Under the pieces are notes generated by a model that was given only the letters and a program-made list of their open reading frames with translations, did not search any database and was not told the origin of the DNA. Of a stretch of DNA of 54,178 bases, positions 54,027 through 54,178 are shown piece by piece (position 1 is the stretch's first letter; the number at the start of each line of letters is the position of its first letter). The DNA is from Legionellales bacterium (GTDB lineage Bacteria; Pseudomonadota; Gammaproteobacteria; Berkiellales; Berkiellaceae). The translations under genes and the position numbers were made by a program. The stretch covers positions 1-54,178 of the forward strand of contig CANJMM010000010.1 of the NCBI GenBank assembly GCA_947475765.1, written 5' to 3'.

Positions 54027-54178
54027 TTAAGACAAAGCACGCAAGCAATCTGGGCTATCAAACAAGGGTGAGTTGACTTCTAAAGAAACAGGAAAATAAT
54101 CTAAATTTATTTCTGGATTTATTTCTGGATTTTTTTCTAAATCCAGACAAGTTAAATGTCTTTTTTTTAACCACGTCA
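54027..54178 (-). CDS. C-terminal end of a protein running off the right edge
   Basis: The open frame has about 50 codons up to the stop at 54027-54029. The visible end (DYFPVSLEVNSPLFDSPDCLRALS) looks like a folded protein rather than a random frame. I do not recognise it. An Ile-Asn-Pro-Glu repeat is encoded by a 12-bp tandem repeat (54105-54128). Confidence 0.5.
   Translation of the reverse strand, partial: TWLKKRHLTCLDLEKNPEINPEINLDYFPVSLEVNSPLFDSPDCLRALS
54105..54128. repeat. 12-bp tandem repeat at the right edge
   Basis: ATTTATTTCTGG occurs twice in a row, with a partial third copy. Confidence 0.85.

Overview
The window is 54 kb of AT-rich gammaproteobacterial chromosome. Block after block of housekeeping genes keeps an order typical of Pseudomonas and Legionella/Coxiella relatives: crc-type xth | pyrE; coaBC-dut-algC; ftsY-ftsE-ftsX-rsmJ; algZ-algR-hemC-hemD; cyaY | lptM-lysA-dapF; dsbA-cytochrome c4 | engB. 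In the middle sits a cluster of eukaryotic-like genes of the kind carried by host-associated Legionellales (Legionella, Coxiella, Berkiella, Rickettsiella). I infer an intracellular or amoeba/arthropod-associated member of that order. No rRNA, tRNA, CRISPR array, transposase or secretion-system gene is visible.

Layout. 1-9.3 kb: DNA repair, pyrimidine, CoA, sugar-phosphate and chorismate enzymes, cca and rsmD. 9.2-15.6 kb: a pair of M16 peptidases, then the ftsYEX-rsmJ operon. 15.6-16.5 kb: a repeat-rich gap with one small membrane protein. 16.5-20.8 kb: hemD, hemC and the AlgR/AlgZ two-component pair, then an esterase. 20.8-24 kb: cyaY, lysine/peptidoglycan genes and dsbB. 24.0-24.2 kb (minus strand): a candidate CsrA/RsmA-titrating small RNA. 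24.5-29.8 kb: ferredoxin, AlgP-like protein, a HAD phosphatase, ubiK, a Kef-type antiporter and a YgjP-type metalloprotease. 29.8-35.9 kb: the accessory island. 36.0-36.3 kb: a MITE-like element. 36.3-54.2 kb: hemF, rep, comM, dam, dsbA, cytochrome c4, engB, the uvrD-recD2-polA operon, an MFS transporter, an HU/IHF-like protein and the end of one more gene.

The island is the most interesting part. It encodes a protein with a Dbl-homology (RhoGEF) domain, a diverged tandem paralogue that has lost that domain, and two eukaryotic-like protein kinases with a shared N-terminal module. One kinase ends in Cys-Phe-Leu-Leu, a textbook CaaX box predicted to be geranylgeranylated by a host enzyme. Together they look like secreted effectors aimed at host membrane and Rho-GTPase signalling. 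The first paralogue arose with the second by a tandem segmental duplication that left fossils of the adjoining protease and kinase genes.

Two genome-scale patterns stand out. Short tandem repeats of 3-12 bp occur throughout, in gene tails, intergenic gaps and in frame inside genes (coaBC, ftsY, algP, cytochrome c4, the paralogue). A palindromic element with 22-bp inverted termini at 36 kb has related pieces at 15.7-15.9 kb.
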